Shown: positions 40,230-49,170 of the stretch, piece by piece
Position numbering within the stretch: position 1 is the first letter of the stretch
Layout of the letters: the number at the start of each line of letters is the position of its first letter
DNA from: Agrobacterium vaccinii
GTDB lineage: Bacteria; Pseudomonadota; Alphaproteobacteria; Rhizobiales; Rhizobiaceae
Length of the DNA stretch: 64,000 nt
Direction of reading: 5' to 3'
Assembly: GCF_021310995.1 (NCBI RefSeq)
Contig: NZ_CP054152.1
Location: 62,001 to 126,000, forward strand
Program-made: the position numbers and the translations under genes
The notes under the pieces: model-generated
What the model was told of the DNA's origin: nothing
Databases searched by the model: none
The model's input: only the letters and a program-made list of their open reading frames with translations

Positions 40230-42350
40230 TTACCAGGTATAGCTGAGCTTCCCTATGACTGTCCGGCCATCGCCGTAATAGCAGCCGAACGTACTACAAC
40301 TCGCGACGTACTTTTCATCGCCGATATTCTGGAAGTTCAAGGAACCCTTGAAGTTGTCCCTCTGGTATGTCAACGCCACGTCGAAGAGGGTAACGCCGTC
40401 AAGGTCAAAGGTGTTTGCACTGTTGCCAAAGCGTTGGCCCACATAGCGGACGCCTCCACCAATACCGACCCCATTGAGAATGGTGTCTTCCTGGAAGCGA
40501 TAGTTTATCCACAGGCTCGTCGCATTGCGCGGAACATTTTCGACACGATTGCCATCATCGGCACCTGCTCCAATTCTGGCATCTGTGTAAGTATAAGCCG
40601 CCCGCAGATCAAGGCCCTCAATCAGGCTGACGACACCCTCCAACTCGACGCCTCGAACCTGAACCTCACCGATTTGCTCTGTGACGCCATTAACGGTGCG
40701 CAGGACGTTAGTTTGGTTTAAATCGAACACCGCCGCAGAAAGGAGACCGTTCCAGTTCTCTGGCTGGTACTTGATCCCAGCTTCCCACTGCTGTCCTTCA
40801 CTCGGCTTGAAGTCTGCTCCTGCAGAACTGGCGATCGGGTCAAAAGAGGTAGCATAACTAACGTAGGGAGCGATGCCTCCATCGAACAGGTAGCTAAGGC
40901 CCGCCCGGCCAGTCAGTTTTTGATCGTCCTGATCGAGGGAACGCGATACGCCCGTCAGACCATTCGTCGTCGAACCTCGCGTTGATGCCCAGTCCTGTCG
41001 CAGGCCAAGCGTTGCACGCCAGCTGTCGTAGGCCAACTCATCCTGAACATAGACACCGATTTGCGAAAGGTCGCTCTTAACCGTCGTGTTGAGTGTGGGA
41101 GCAAGCAGACCGATTGGCCCACCGTAAATGGGATCGAGAACATCGAGCGGCGTCGCCCGGAAAAATCGCGTCCGGACATCATTGTCGAAATAGCGATAGT
41201 CGAAACCAAACAACACCTTATGATCGACTGCTGCGGTCGAGAATTCCGCTGTCAGGTTATTGTCGATGTTGAATGTCTTCAGATTTTCGTCTTGGAAGGT
41301 CGCCGTACGGGCAAGCGTTCGACCGTCAGCCCCGAGCCCTGCCGACCCCATACCGAGGGCCTGATATTCCCAGTCGAAATCTGTGTAACGAAAGTTCTGA
41401 CGAAAGGCCCAGACCTCGTTGAACCGGTGCTCGAACTCATAACCAAAATTCGTGAGCGTCCTGCTGGAGTCATCGAAATTTTTGTCACCGACAAAAAAGT
41501 CGCGAGGAAGTTTGAAGTTCGAGTTTCCCAACACGTATTGCGGAGGCAGGCCTGATGGGGTGCTGGGATTATCGTGTTGAATACTCGTGAGAATCGTCAG
41601 CGACGTGTCGTCGTCAGGCTTCCAAGTCAAAGCCGGCGCTATGAAATATCGGTCGTTATCCAGATAATCTGTTTGTGCACCTGAAGTCTTCGCAAGACCT
41701 GTCAGGCGATAAGCAAACTCGTCATGGTCGGGGATGACGCCACCAAGGTCAAAAAATCCGCCGTAATTGTCATAGCTACCTATTTGAGTGCCGACTTCAC
41801 CGAAGTTCTCGAACTGAGGGCGTTTGCTGACTTGGTTGATGATTCCACCTGGGTTGCCCTGTCCGTACATAACCGACGCAGGGCCACGAAGCACGTCGAC
41901 TCGCTCAAGACCGTAGATTTCTACAGTTGGCGCACCCGCTGTACGCATCAGTTTAAGGCTGTTGAGATATTGAAGCTGTCTACCATCGAACCCGCGAACA
42001 ATGGGCGAATCAAAGCGAGGATCCGACCCAAACGGCTGACCGACCACACCCGCTGAGTAATTCAGAGCCTCACCCAGGGTTTGAGCTGCTTGTGCCTCGA
42101 TCTGATCACGGGTCACCACCGATATCGATTGCTGCGTTTCAAGAATAGGCGTTCCGGTCTTTGAAGCCGTTGCGCTGGTTTTTGCGACATATCCGTCAAC
42201 TGGGCCACGCGGATCCCCCTTCCCTGCTCCCTGTACAACGATCGTCTCGAGCGTCGTGGATTGCTGCTCTTGAGCGCGGGCCACCTCAAAGTGGGAAACG
42301 GTCAAGACCATCGATGTCGTTATAATGAGATTGGATCGAAAAAGACGCAT
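40230..42350 (-). CDS. TonB-dependent ferric-siderophore receptor (FhuA/FoxA-like)
   Basis: A 706-residue outer-membrane receptor. After a signal peptide ending near VARAQEQ, the TonB box region STTLETIVVQGA precedes the plug, with TGTPILETQQSISVVTRDQI, the motif LERVDVLRGPASVMYGQGNP and GGIINQVSKRPQ. The remainder is the 22-strand barrel, ending in the typical aromatic YGDGRTVIGKLSYTW. The plug and barrel patterns resemble hydroxamate receptors (ferrichrome/ferrioxamine). It is first in the receptor-binding protein-permease unit and divergent from a LysR gene, an unusual regulator for this class. Confidence 0.92.
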   Translation of the reverse strand: MRLFRSNLIITTSMVLTVSHFEVARAQEQQSTTLETIVVQGAGKGDPRGPVDGYVAKTSATASKTGTPILETQQSISVVTRDQIEAQAAQTLGEALNYSAGVVGQPFGSDPRFDSPIVRGFDGRQLQYLNSLKLMRTAGAPTVEIYGLERVDVLRGPASVMYGQGNPGGIINQVSKRPQFENFGEVGTQIGSYDNYGGFFDLGGVIPDHDEFAYRLTGLAKTSGAQTDYLDNDRYFIAPALTWKPDDDTSLTILTSIQHDNPSTPSGLPPQYVLGNSNFKLPRDFFVGDKNFDDSSRTLTNFGYEFEHRFNEVWAFRQNFRYTDFDWEYQALGMGSAGLGADGRTLARTATFQDENLKTFNIDNNLTAEFSTAAVDHKVLFGFDYRYFDNDVRTRFFRATPLDVLDPIYGGPIGLLAPTLNTTVKSDLSQIGVYVQDELAYDSWRATLGLRQDWASTRGSTTNGLTGVSRSLDQDDQKLTGRAGLSYLFDGGIAPYVSYATSFDPIASSAGADFKPSEGQQWEAGIKYQPENWNGLLSAAVFDLNQTNVLRTVNGVTEQIGEVQVRGVELEGVVSLIEGLDLRAAYTYTDARIGAGADDGNRVENVPRNATSLWINYRFQEDTILNGVGIGGGVRYVGQRFGNSANTFDLDGVTLFDVALTYQRDNFKGSLNFQNIGDEKYVASCSTFGCYYGDGRTVIGKLSYTW

Positions 42351-42494
42351 GCTGCCCCCGCGCGTATAAACTAGACAAAATTAATCATCTTTCTATCGAC
42401 ACGGGGGTGACAAATCAAATAGATGAAAACGTCTTTTTTCAGAAGACTGACTTCTATTATGGACACCTTGAAGGTATTCGGACGAGGATTTCCA

Positions 42495-43406
42495 ATGAAA
42501 CAACGCGGTAGGCAGCGCACAACGAATTTCGAGCTTAGGCACTTGCGATATTTTATTGCCGTGGTTGAGGAGCGAAATTTTGAACGGGCGGCGGCTAGGC
42601 TTGGGATAGCGCAGCCGGGTTTGAGTCAGCAAATCATTGGACTGGAATCGATCGTGGGGCTTCCCTTGCTCGATCGGTCGAGGCGGTCGGTCAATCTGAC
42701 CCCGACCGGACAAGCGCTTTATGAAGACGCCGTGAAAATCGTTGCGCAAGCGGACGCGACGTTGGCGCAGCTCAAGCGGGTTGGGCGCGGTGAGACTGGA
42801 CGGATCACAATCAGCTATGTCGCCTCGGCGGCTTACTCCGGCGTCTTAACGGAGTCGCTTTCGTCGTTCAGACGCGGGTTGCCTGACGTTGAACTCCAAT
42901 TGGTCGAGATGGAAATGCGTCAGCAGCTTCAGAGGATCAAGGACGGAGAGGTCGACTTCGGCTATATCCGCCCTCCAGCTCCCATCCCCTCAGAACTTAA
43001 CTCCACGGTCGTTCTACGCGAACCGCTCGTCGTCGCCCTAGCGAGCGGGCATAATCTGGCCGCAAAAAAAGCGGTTCACCTATCGGACTTGCGTTCGGAC
43101 ACATTCATAACACCGCGACAGCCCGTGGATATCGGCTTCCACGCGAACACCTTGGATGCCTGCGGTGAAGCAGGATTCAAACCAAAAATAAACGCCAACG
43201 GTCGTGACTTTACGACAATCGCTAGCATGGTTGCAGTGGGGATCGGCATTGCCCTCGTTCCGGAGAGCCTGCAATGCTTGTGCCTTCCAGGCATCCGTTA
43301 TCTGCAACTGATAGACAACGATGTAATGACGGACCTGGCGGTCGTTTATCGGAAAACTGAGAGCAAACCTGCAGTGAGAGCCTTTATAGCACATCATCGG
43401 GGGTAA
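42495..43406 (+). CDS. LysR family transcriptional regulator
   Basis: A 303-residue LysR regulator. The HTH is FIAVVEERNFERAAARLGIA followed by QPGLSQQIIGLESIV. The effector domain starts near residue 95 (GRITISYVASAAYSGVLTES), as in the BenM/CatR-like group. ATG 42495 follows GAGGA with seven-base spacing; the longer frame from 42423 lacks family residues. It is divergent from the siderophore receptor gene and so may regulate it, together with a possible iron-responsive control that I could not define in 42351-42494. Confidence 0.88.
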   Translation: MKQRGRQRTTNFELRHLRYFIAVVEERNFERAAARLGIAQPGLSQQIIGLESIVGLPLLDRSRRSVNLTPTGQALYEDAVKIVAQADATLAQLKRVGRGETGRITISYVASAAYSGVLTESLSSFRRGLPDVELQLVEMEMRQQLQRIKDGEVDFGYIRPPAPIPSELNSTVVLREPLVVALASGHNLAAKKAVHLSDLRSDTFITPRQPVDIGFHANTLDACGEAGFKPKINANGRDFTTIASMVAVGIGIALVPESLQCLCLPGIRYLQLIDNDVMTDLAVVYRKTESKPAVRAFIAHHRG

Positions 43407-43611
43407 GGAGCCGAAATGCTTTCGTCCTTGCAAATTCCGGGAAATCCACTCGATCATGGTGTTCCCTAGTGCGTTAGAAGGTCCATAAGCTTTCAATTTG
43501 GGCAACGGGCTTTTGTCTGAGAGTCGATTCAGAAAGGCAGATATAGGCATCCAGTTCAGCGATCCATCCAACGCTCTTCGTCACCGCTATCCAAAAAATT
43601 TGGAGCCATAG

Positions 43612-43660
43612 CTCTTGACAGGATTCGAACCGTAACCAGACAAATCTTAGCTCATACAAA
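43612..43660 (-). other. tRNA T-arm-like fragment
   Basis: On the minus strand, GGTTACGGTTCGAATCCTGT followed by CAAGAGC resembles the T-arm and acceptor end of a tRNA. The stem pairing is poor and the 5' half is absent. It resembles the fragments near 7740 and 21680. The surrounding 43407-43695 holds no gene. Confidence 0.3.
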
Positions 43661-43695
43661 TCAGATACGTCTCTGATTTTAAAGATTAAGTGACT

Positions 43696-44358
43696 TCATT
43701 CCGCCGCCACCTTCTCATCTGCCTTCCGGCTTTCCCATTCCTGTGGTGTCAGCGTATTGATATCGAACTGATCACGGGTGCGGGTATAAGTGTGCCCACC
43801 CATGCGGCCGACGGCATCCATGAGCTGCTGGTCAATGTGCAGATTGGACGCATTCACCGCATCGCTGCGGACGAATACGCCGACGACTTCTCCGAGGATG
43901 ATTTCGCGGGCCGGGCCGACCTGAAGCGTCGTGTGCCGGCGACATTCCAGGGCAGCGGGGGCGGCGAGGATACGGGGGCTTTTCACCATCTGGCCGGGTG
44001 CCGTGGCAAGGCCCGCCTCCTCCATCTCGTCAACTTCGGGGCCAAACTTGATGGCGCAGACTTCGATCTGGTCGACCAGCGCGTTATCGCAGATGTGGAC
44101 AGTGAATTCGCCGGTCTCGCGGATATTACGGGCGGTGTCCTTGAAGCGCATGTCCGAATAGTTCTAGACGCCGATGGCGACGATTGCCGGGTCGTGGGTC
44201 AGGACATTGAAGAAACTAAAGGGACCGGCGTTTGGCTGCTCGTCCTTGTTCACCGTCGTCACCAGTGCGATCGGACGCGGAATGACGGTTCCGATCAGGA
44301 TTTTGTAGCGTTCGCGTTCGCTGAGTTTTGCGAAATCGAAATGCGAGTGTTCGGTCAT
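43696..44358 (-). pseudogene. Flavin reductase family protein, interrupted by an in-frame TAG
   Basis: From ATG 44358 the frame reads MTEHSHFDFAKLSERERYKI followed by LIGTVIPRPIALVTTVNKDE, the FMN-binding split-barrel start of the flavin reductase/DUF447-like family. It reaches DPAIVAIGV and then a TAG at 44166-44164. In the same frame it resumes NYSDMRFKDTARNIRETGEF, exactly the next family segment (GxxxKDTxxNIxxxxEF), and continues to 43696. The only lesion visible is the single amber codon, so decay is recent, or the base is a sequencing error. The intact product would be about 220 residues. Upstream on the same strand lies a peptidase-like remnant. Confidence 0.75.
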
Positions 44359-44359
44359 A

Positions 44360-44470
44360 TTAGTCCTCGGCAGCGATGCGGTGGGTTTCAAGCGGGGTGT
44401 GGCGGGAGAGGTTTTCAAACCCGTCCTTGGTGACGACATACATGTCACCGACATTACAGCCTGCAAACAG
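44360..44470 (-). pseudogene. C-terminal remnant of a metallopeptidase-like gene
   Basis: Minus-strand frame ending at 44360 reads GCNVGDMYVVTKDGFENLSR followed by HTPLETHRIAAED and a stop, just before the flavin reductase start. It resembles the C-terminus of M24-family (creatinase/Xaa-Pro-type) peptidases (GD..xVVTxxGxExLS). Upstream of GCN the similarity disappears at about 44470, so the gene was cut there, probably by the event that brought in the next genes. Confidence 0.4.
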
Positions 44471-44614
44471 AAGATTAGCGGACCAACTGCGTTTGGAAGC
44501 GTGCTTACTTTTTGCCACAAATATTTCGATAAAAGATTGAGATGCCTTGTTCAGCACCTTTAAGAGTGGCAGGCATTATTTGATTTGATAATTGACTTTA
44601 CCCTGGAGGACCTT

Positions 44615-45061
44615 TTGTTCAGAAATCTGGCTTTCGTTTCGGTGCTTGTTGCAGGTGCAGCCCAAGCTGCAGATCAGACCTACATTGTGACAGGTGGACA
44701 AGTGAGTGTTCCAGTGGGCCTTACTGTTCAGGTCAAAACAATCACGGTCAGCGACGCTTCAACGAAGGTACGCTTGCTTGCAAGTTTCGACAGTCATCAA
44801 ACGCTCTCCGTCAACATGAACGATGGCGAGAATGCCTATCTGTCCTGGGGCGAAGGCGAGCAGGATCGGCTGCATATGCGTCAGATTGCTGATAACAAGT
44901 GGATGCGCATCTCCAATGGAAAGACGATGGAAGGTGACCTTGTCTTTCCCGGCGTTTTCCCCCCGGAGGTGAAAAAAGTGTCGCTCGTCTTCAATCCTGG
45001 AAAATCCGGTGATGATACGAGCGCACCTGGCGTAACGGTGCCCTTGGAACTGAAACAATGA
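44615..45061 (+). CDS. Secreted hypothetical protein
   Basis: A 148-residue exported protein; I do not recognise the family. The TTG start at 44615 has GGAGG upstream and opens a signal peptide MFRNLAFVSVLVAGAAQAAD. The mature part is beta-rich (VSVPVGLTVQVKTITVSDAS, MRISNGKTMEGDLVFPGVFP). Its TGA overlaps the OmpA-like gene's ATG by four bases, so the two are translationally coupled and probably work together in the envelope. Confidence 0.65.
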   Translation: MFRNLAFVSVLVAGAAQAADQTYIVTGGQVSVPVGLTVQVKTITVSDASTKVRLLASFDSHQTLSVNMNDGENAYLSWGEGEQDRLHMRQIADNKWMRISNGKTMEGDLVFPGVFPPEVKKVSLVFNPGKSGDDTSAPGVTVPLELKQ

Positions 45062-45693
45062 GATGGGCGATTATTCTGTCGCTTTTTCTCACAAGTCCAG
45101 CCGCTGCATCGCAATATTCCATCACCGTGACGTCCACGCCGCCGGACGAGCAGCTATCGAGTTTCCGCGAAATCGAATTCGCTGCTTCCACGTTCAAAGA
45201 GCATACCGAGCAGAGTACAGGTTCGTTCTCGTCTGAAACATCATCCTTTGGCCTGAAGGATATGGACGACGAGACGCGATTGAAAACCGAGGACACGCTC
45301 GTCAAACTCGGAGCAAGGCAGGTGAATGGCCGCATTCTGGTGAGCCTGCCGAGCGATGTTTTGTTTGATTTCGACAAGTCCAACATCCGACCAGACGCTG
45401 AAGCAACTCTCTCGCAACTGTCGGAGGTGTTGATAACAATGCACGACAGTCGCGTTGAAATTACCGGCCACACCGATTCAAAGGGGAGCGATGGATACAA
45501 CGACAAGCTTTCCATCCGCAGGGCCAATTCGGTAAAGGCGTGGCTCGAAGAAAATGGCGTTACGCAGAAGATGAGCACCGCGGGCAAGGGCGAACGATTT
45601 CCTGTGGTTCCAAACCAAACGGCGTCGGGCGCAGACGACCCTGTTGGGCGACAAAAAAACCGTCGTGTAGAATTTGTAATCGGAGGGAATTGA
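45058..45693 (+). CDS. OmpA-family peptidoglycan-binding protein
   Basis: A 211-residue protein with signal peptide (MRWAIILSLFLTSPAAASQY), a ~90-residue N-terminal region without a beta-barrel, and a C-terminal OmpA domain. The latter has VLFDFDKSNIRPDAEATLSQ, VEITGHTDSKGSDGYNDKLS, and RRANSVKAWLEENGV with the Asp and Arg that bind diaminopimelate. It should tether to peptidoglycan from the periplasm. It is the middle gene of a three-gene unit with an exported partner and a zinc-ribbon membrane protein. Confidence 0.88.
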   Translation: MRWAIILSLFLTSPAAASQYSITVTSTPPDEQLSSFREIEFAASTFKEHTEQSTGSFSSETSSFGLKDMDDETRLKTEDTLVKLGARQVNGRILVSLPSDVLFDFDKSNIRPDAEATLSQLSEVLITMHDSRVEITGHTDSKGSDGYNDKLSIRRANSVKAWLEENGVTQKMSTAGKGERFPVVPNQTASGADDPVGRQKNRRVEFVIGGN

Positions 45694-45694
45694 T

Positions 45695-45925
45695 ATGGCG
45701 CTGGTTGTTTGTCCAGAATGCGAGGGCCGGGTATCTGAAAAGGCGTTCGCCTGCCCTGCCTGCGGTTATCCGATGAGCGGCAAAGATCCTAAAAGCGGCT
45801 GGCCGGGCGTTATCGGAGGTATCGCTGGAACCTATATCTCGGCGCAAGCTCTCATCACGATCATCGTCGGATGCGTCATGTTCCTGTCTTTCGCCGCGAT
45901 CATGATCGCGGCGATCTTGAGTTGA
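45695..45925 (+). CDS. Zinc-ribbon membrane protein
   Basis: A 76-residue protein with an N-terminal zinc ribbon (VCPECEGRVSEKAFACPACG; two CxxC knuckles) and two hydrophobic helices (GIAGTYISAQALITIIVGCV, MFLSFAAIMIAAILS). It starts 1 nt after the OmpA-like stop and so is in the same operon. Similar short ribbon-plus-helix proteins are common and uncharacterised. Confidence 0.75.
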   Translation: MALVVCPECEGRVSEKAFACPACGYPMSGKDPKSGWPGVIGGIAGTYISAQALITIIVGCVMFLSFAAIMIAAILS

Positions 45926-46078
45926 TTTCGCGAAATTTACGCTGACAGCCTGCTGGTGACAAGCAGACCTCAGAGCGAAATGCCATCGAGCCCTTCGGGA
46001 GTGTCACCGATTGTGCGGAGCTCGTAGCCGGTTCGGCTGGGAGTTTCCACGGGAAAGCGGCGACTATTCATGATGCGT

Positions 46079-46612
46079 CTAATGCTGCGTCCACCGCAGC
46101 ATGTCGACATCGTATCCGAGCGCCTTGGCCCTCTCGACGAGCATGTTACGGGCCTTTTGTGTGGGTTTTGGTACCCGCGTCAGAATCCATAAATAACGAC
46201 CCGAAGGTTCGCCGACTATCGACCAAGAATAGTCGGCGGCGCGATCCAGGATCCAGTAATTCCCGTAAATTGGGCCGAAGAACGATACTTTTAGCTTGGC
46301 GTTGCCGCTATCCGGCACAGTTTTTGCCCTGCCTTCGGATTCTTTACGCCTACCGTGTACTCCGCCTTCCAGGCAGGTGTTGAGCACGCGGACCATGCCA
46401 TCTTTTCGAAGTGAGTAGTCAGCAGTCACGGCCTCGCAATCGCGCTCAAACTGGTTCTCATAGCGCGCCAGCTCGAACCAGTGACCTAGGTATCGGTCGA
46501 TTTCGACCGGTTTGACTGGCTGAGGCACCGACGGATTGCCTGATGGCCCTACTGGGCTGCACGCAGCCAACACGGCGCCAAACATCGTTATGATTGCGAT
46601 ATTTAGTTTCAT
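46079..46612 (-). CDS. blc: Lipocalin family lipoprotein (Blc-like)
   Basis: A 177-residue bacterial lipocalin. MKLNIAIITMFGAVLAACSP carries a lipobox (L-A-A-C), so the protein is a lipoprotein, probably of the outer membrane. Lipocalin landmarks are VEIDRYLGHWFELARYENQF followed by ERDCEAV (motif 1, with GxW), FFGPIYGNYWILDRAADYSW and GRYLWILTR. It binds lipids or other hydrophobic ligands. ATG 46612 gives the signal peptide a normal length; an in-frame ATG 15 nt upstream is also possible. Confidence 0.9.
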   Translation of the reverse strand: MKLNIAIITMFGAVLAACSPVGPSGNPSVPQPVKPVEIDRYLGHWFELARYENQFERDCEAVTADYSLRKDGMVRVLNTCLEGGVHGRRKESEGRAKTVPDSGNAKLKVSFFGPIYGNYWILDRAADYSWSIVGEPSGRYLWILTRVPKPTQKARNMLVERAKALGYDVDMLRWTQH

Positions 46613-47286
46613 GCCGTCAGAATACATTGGGTGACCGAAAGTTCCAGCCGCTCGTTCGCTATGGAGGGCGCGCCCATCCCCGGCTAGCCGTAGAGATCGT
46701 ACTATCAGAGCCTATCAATTATCAGTGCCGCCAACCGCCGAAGTTTCGCAAGGCCACGTAAAACAACCTTCACCGCCTTGAACCAATACGAATTGTCGGC
46801 AACCATGTTTCTTGTATCCGATATGTTGATCGCACCTTGGCGGGATGATACCGACCTAGCGTATCGAGCTTCAATCGCAGAAGAGCTCTTCGGGGTAGCG
46901 GGCACATACAACATCAAAGCTGGCGTCAATGTGCGCTAACCGGTTGGAACTTGAGGCTTACGACGGGACATTTGCTGTCACGAGGCTAACCACAAAGTCA
47001 CTGATCGGCACCAGACGCGAGAGTTTCCGGTGGCGCACCAAGGTAACCGACCTAGTCATGAGGAGATGGCGAACTGGAGCTTGCTTCTCAAGTGATAGCG
47101 CCGATCATTGTTGAGCGACGGCAGCCCCTCCTGCGGATCGGTTGCGATCTATGACGGCTCCTTTCAGGCCGCAAACATTCGGGAAACGGCGTCATCGCCG
47201 CATTGCTTCAGCAGGCTGGCATCAAGGTCTATTCCGACCACCAGATTGATGAACTCGCCAGCTTTCTCAGCTAAGTCATAAAAAAA
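46613..47286. other. Long intergenic region with a coding remnant
   Basis: About 670 nt without a convincing gene. On the plus strand at 47158-47275 the frame SGRKHSGNGVIAALLQQAGI followed by KVYSDHQIDELASFLS and TAA looks like a real C-terminus. Immediately upstream in another frame GSVAIYDGSFQAAN also looks coding, so this could be the frameshifted tail of a lost gene. I cannot name the family. The open frames at 46705-46929 (minus) and 46929-47114 (plus) look random. Confidence 0.3.
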
Positions 47287-47316
47287 CGCCGGAGATTTCT
47301 CCCCGGCGTTTCTTGT
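47287..47316 (-). terminator. Rho-independent terminator of the chemoreceptor gene
   Basis: Minus-strand reading: CGCCGGGGAGAAATCTCCGG then CG and seven Ts. A GC-rich stem with a short AAAT loop is followed by a T-tract (plus-strand A-run 47280-47286), 22 nt after the chemoreceptor stop. The opposite strand has only TTTCTT, so it probably works mainly for the minus-strand gene. Confidence 0.88.
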
Positions 47317-47337
47317 GTTTCATGATGTCGGCGAGGG

Positions 47338-49170
47338 TCAGCTCGCGCGGCGCATCTCTTGCGCCATGCCGTGCAGGCTTCCGTTCTGGGAGCCGGAGAC
47401 ACGGAATGTGCGGATGAGGTTGAGCAGTTCTTCTGTATCGACGGAGAGCGATTCAGCCGATGCCGTGGTCTCTTCCGCCATGGCGGCATTGTGCTGTGTC
47501 GCCAAATCCAGCTGGTTCAGCGATGACGAGATGGAGCGCAAGGTCGTGTCCTGCTCGGAGGCCGAATGCGCGATCTTGCCGACGATGTCGTTTGCCGATT
47601 TGATCTGGTCGGAAATGCGTTTCAGCGCTTCGCCGGCCTCGCCAACAAGACGAACGCCGTTTTGCACCTGGCTGGAGGATCGGGCGATCTGGTCCTTGAT
47701 TTCCTTGGCGGCAGCCGCAGAGCGCTGGGCCAGTTCGCGCACTTCCTGGGCAACCACCGCAAAGCCCTTGCCGGATTCACCGGCACGTGCGGCCTCGACA
47801 CCGGCATTAAGCGCCAGAAGGTTGGTTTGGAAGGCAATTTCGTCGATCACGCCGATGATCTTGGAGATTTCGGCAGAAGACTGCTCGATGCCGGTCATTG
47901 CGCCGATGGCTTCTTCCACCACGCGGTCGCTGCGGGTGGCTTCGGTGCTGACGGCACCCACGCGCTTTGCGGCTTCATGTGCACCGTCTGCTGTCTGGCG
48001 CACGGCAACGGTCAATTCGTCGAGGGCGGCAGATGTCTCTTCCAGATTGGCAGCCTGTCGTTCTGTGCGCTGCGAAAGCTCGCTGGACGCCTTGCGGATT
48101 TCATCCTTGGAGCCGCCAATGTCGATGCCCTTGGAATTCACGCGCGCCATGGCGGCATCGAGATGCGCCAGCGCTTCGTTGAAGTTGTCGCGCAGATCGG
48201 CATAGCGTGTGCCAAGGTCGCGGCAGCGAACGGTAAGATCGCCCTGTGCCAGTTTTTCCAATGCTTCGCCGATGGTGGCCACCACGCGTGCCTGAAGTTC
48301 GGCTTCGCCACGCTGGGTGTCCAGGTTGCTCTGACGCTCACTATCCAGCTGGTTCTGCTGCTCTTCCTGACGGAGCTGCATGTCGTGGCGCTCGCGTACC
48401 TTTTGCTGAAGTGCTTCTGTGGCCTTCGCCATCATGCCCACTTCGTTCTTCATGTTGGTATGCGGAATAGCCATGGCCACATTCTCGTTGGCTACTTCGC
48501 CCAGAGCGTTGTGAATTTCGCTCAGCGGTTTTGTGATTCCACGAATGATAACGATAGCCGCTGCGATTGCGAAAATGAGAATGCCAAAGCCGATGCTGAT
48601 CGCCTTCCAGATGGCGTTGTTCACTTCGGCCTCAAGGTCGTCCATGTAGAGGCCGGTATTGATGATGACGCCCCAAGGCTTATACTCTGCCGCATAAGCG
48701 GTCTTGCGGAAAAATGCGTCCTTGTCGGCACCTGGTTTGCTGGCCATGAAGTCGACGCGCCCGCCGCCCTTTATTGCCAGATCGACCAGCTTTTCACGGT
48801 AGAGGTTGCCAGTCGGATCTGGCTTGTTTTTGAAATTCTGACCAATACGCTTGGTGTCGTAATGGAACAACATGTTGATGTCCCGATCATAGGCAAAAAA
48901 GTAGCCGTCCGGCTCGTAACGCATGGAAACCAACAGATCAAAGGCCTGCTGGCGGGCCTGTTCCAAGGTCAATTGACCAGCTTTCGCCTTGTCATCGTAA
49001 AGTTTCAGAACGGAAATTGCTGTTTCGGTCTCGGTTCGCAACATCTCGTAACGCTGCTGATAAATCGTCTCGGACGAAGACCGGATCTGGAAGAAGGTTG
49101 CTATGGAGAAGGCAAGAACCAGACCTCCGACAAGGAGGGCAAGCTGCGTGGAAATCTTGAGACGCTTCAT
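47338..49170 (-). CDS. Methyl-accepting chemotaxis protein with Cache sensor
   Basis: A 610-residue chemoreceptor. Helix 1 is at residues 8-28 and helix 2 at about 188-208 (AISIGFGILIFAIAAAIVII), bracketing a single-Cache (sCache_2) periplasmic domain with RYEPDGYFFAYDRDINMLFH and KPWGVIINTGLYMDD. A HAMP segment follows (RGITKPLSEIHNALGEVANE), with a second HAMP-like stretch near residue 300. The signalling domain contains the hairpin tip IIGVIDEIAFQTNLLALNAG followed by VEAARAGESGKGFAVVAQEV. sCache receptors usually sense small organic acids; no ligand can be assigned. No CheR-docking pentapeptide is evident at the C-terminus. Confidence 0.93.
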   Translation of the reverse strand: MKRLKISTQLALLVGGLVLAFSIATFFQIRSSSETIYQQRYEMLRTETETAISVLKLYDDKAKAGQLTLEQARQQAFDLLVSMRYEPDGYFFAYDRDINMLFHYDTKRIGQNFKNKPDPTGNLYREKLVDLAIKGGGRVDFMASKPGADKDAFFRKTAYAAEYKPWGVIINTGLYMDDLEAEVNNAIWKAISIGFGILIFAIAAAIVIIRGITKPLSEIHNALGEVANENVAMAIPHTNMKNEVGMMAKATEALQQKVRERHDMQLRQEEQQNQLDSERQSNLDTQRGEAELQARVVATIGEALEKLAQGDLTVRCRDLGTRYADLRDNFNEALAHLDAAMARVNSKGIDIGGSKDEIRKASSELSQRTERQAANLEETSAALDELTVAVRQTADGAHEAAKRVGAVSTEATRSDRVVEEAIGAMTGIEQSSAEISKIIGVIDEIAFQTNLLALNAGVEAARAGESGKGFAVVAQEVRELAQRSAAAAKEIKDQIARSSSQVQNGVRLVGEAGEALKRISDQIKSANDIVGKIAHSASEQDTTLRSISSSLNQLDLATQHNAAMAEETTASAESLSVDTEELLNLIRTFRVSGSQNGSLHGMAQEMRRAS

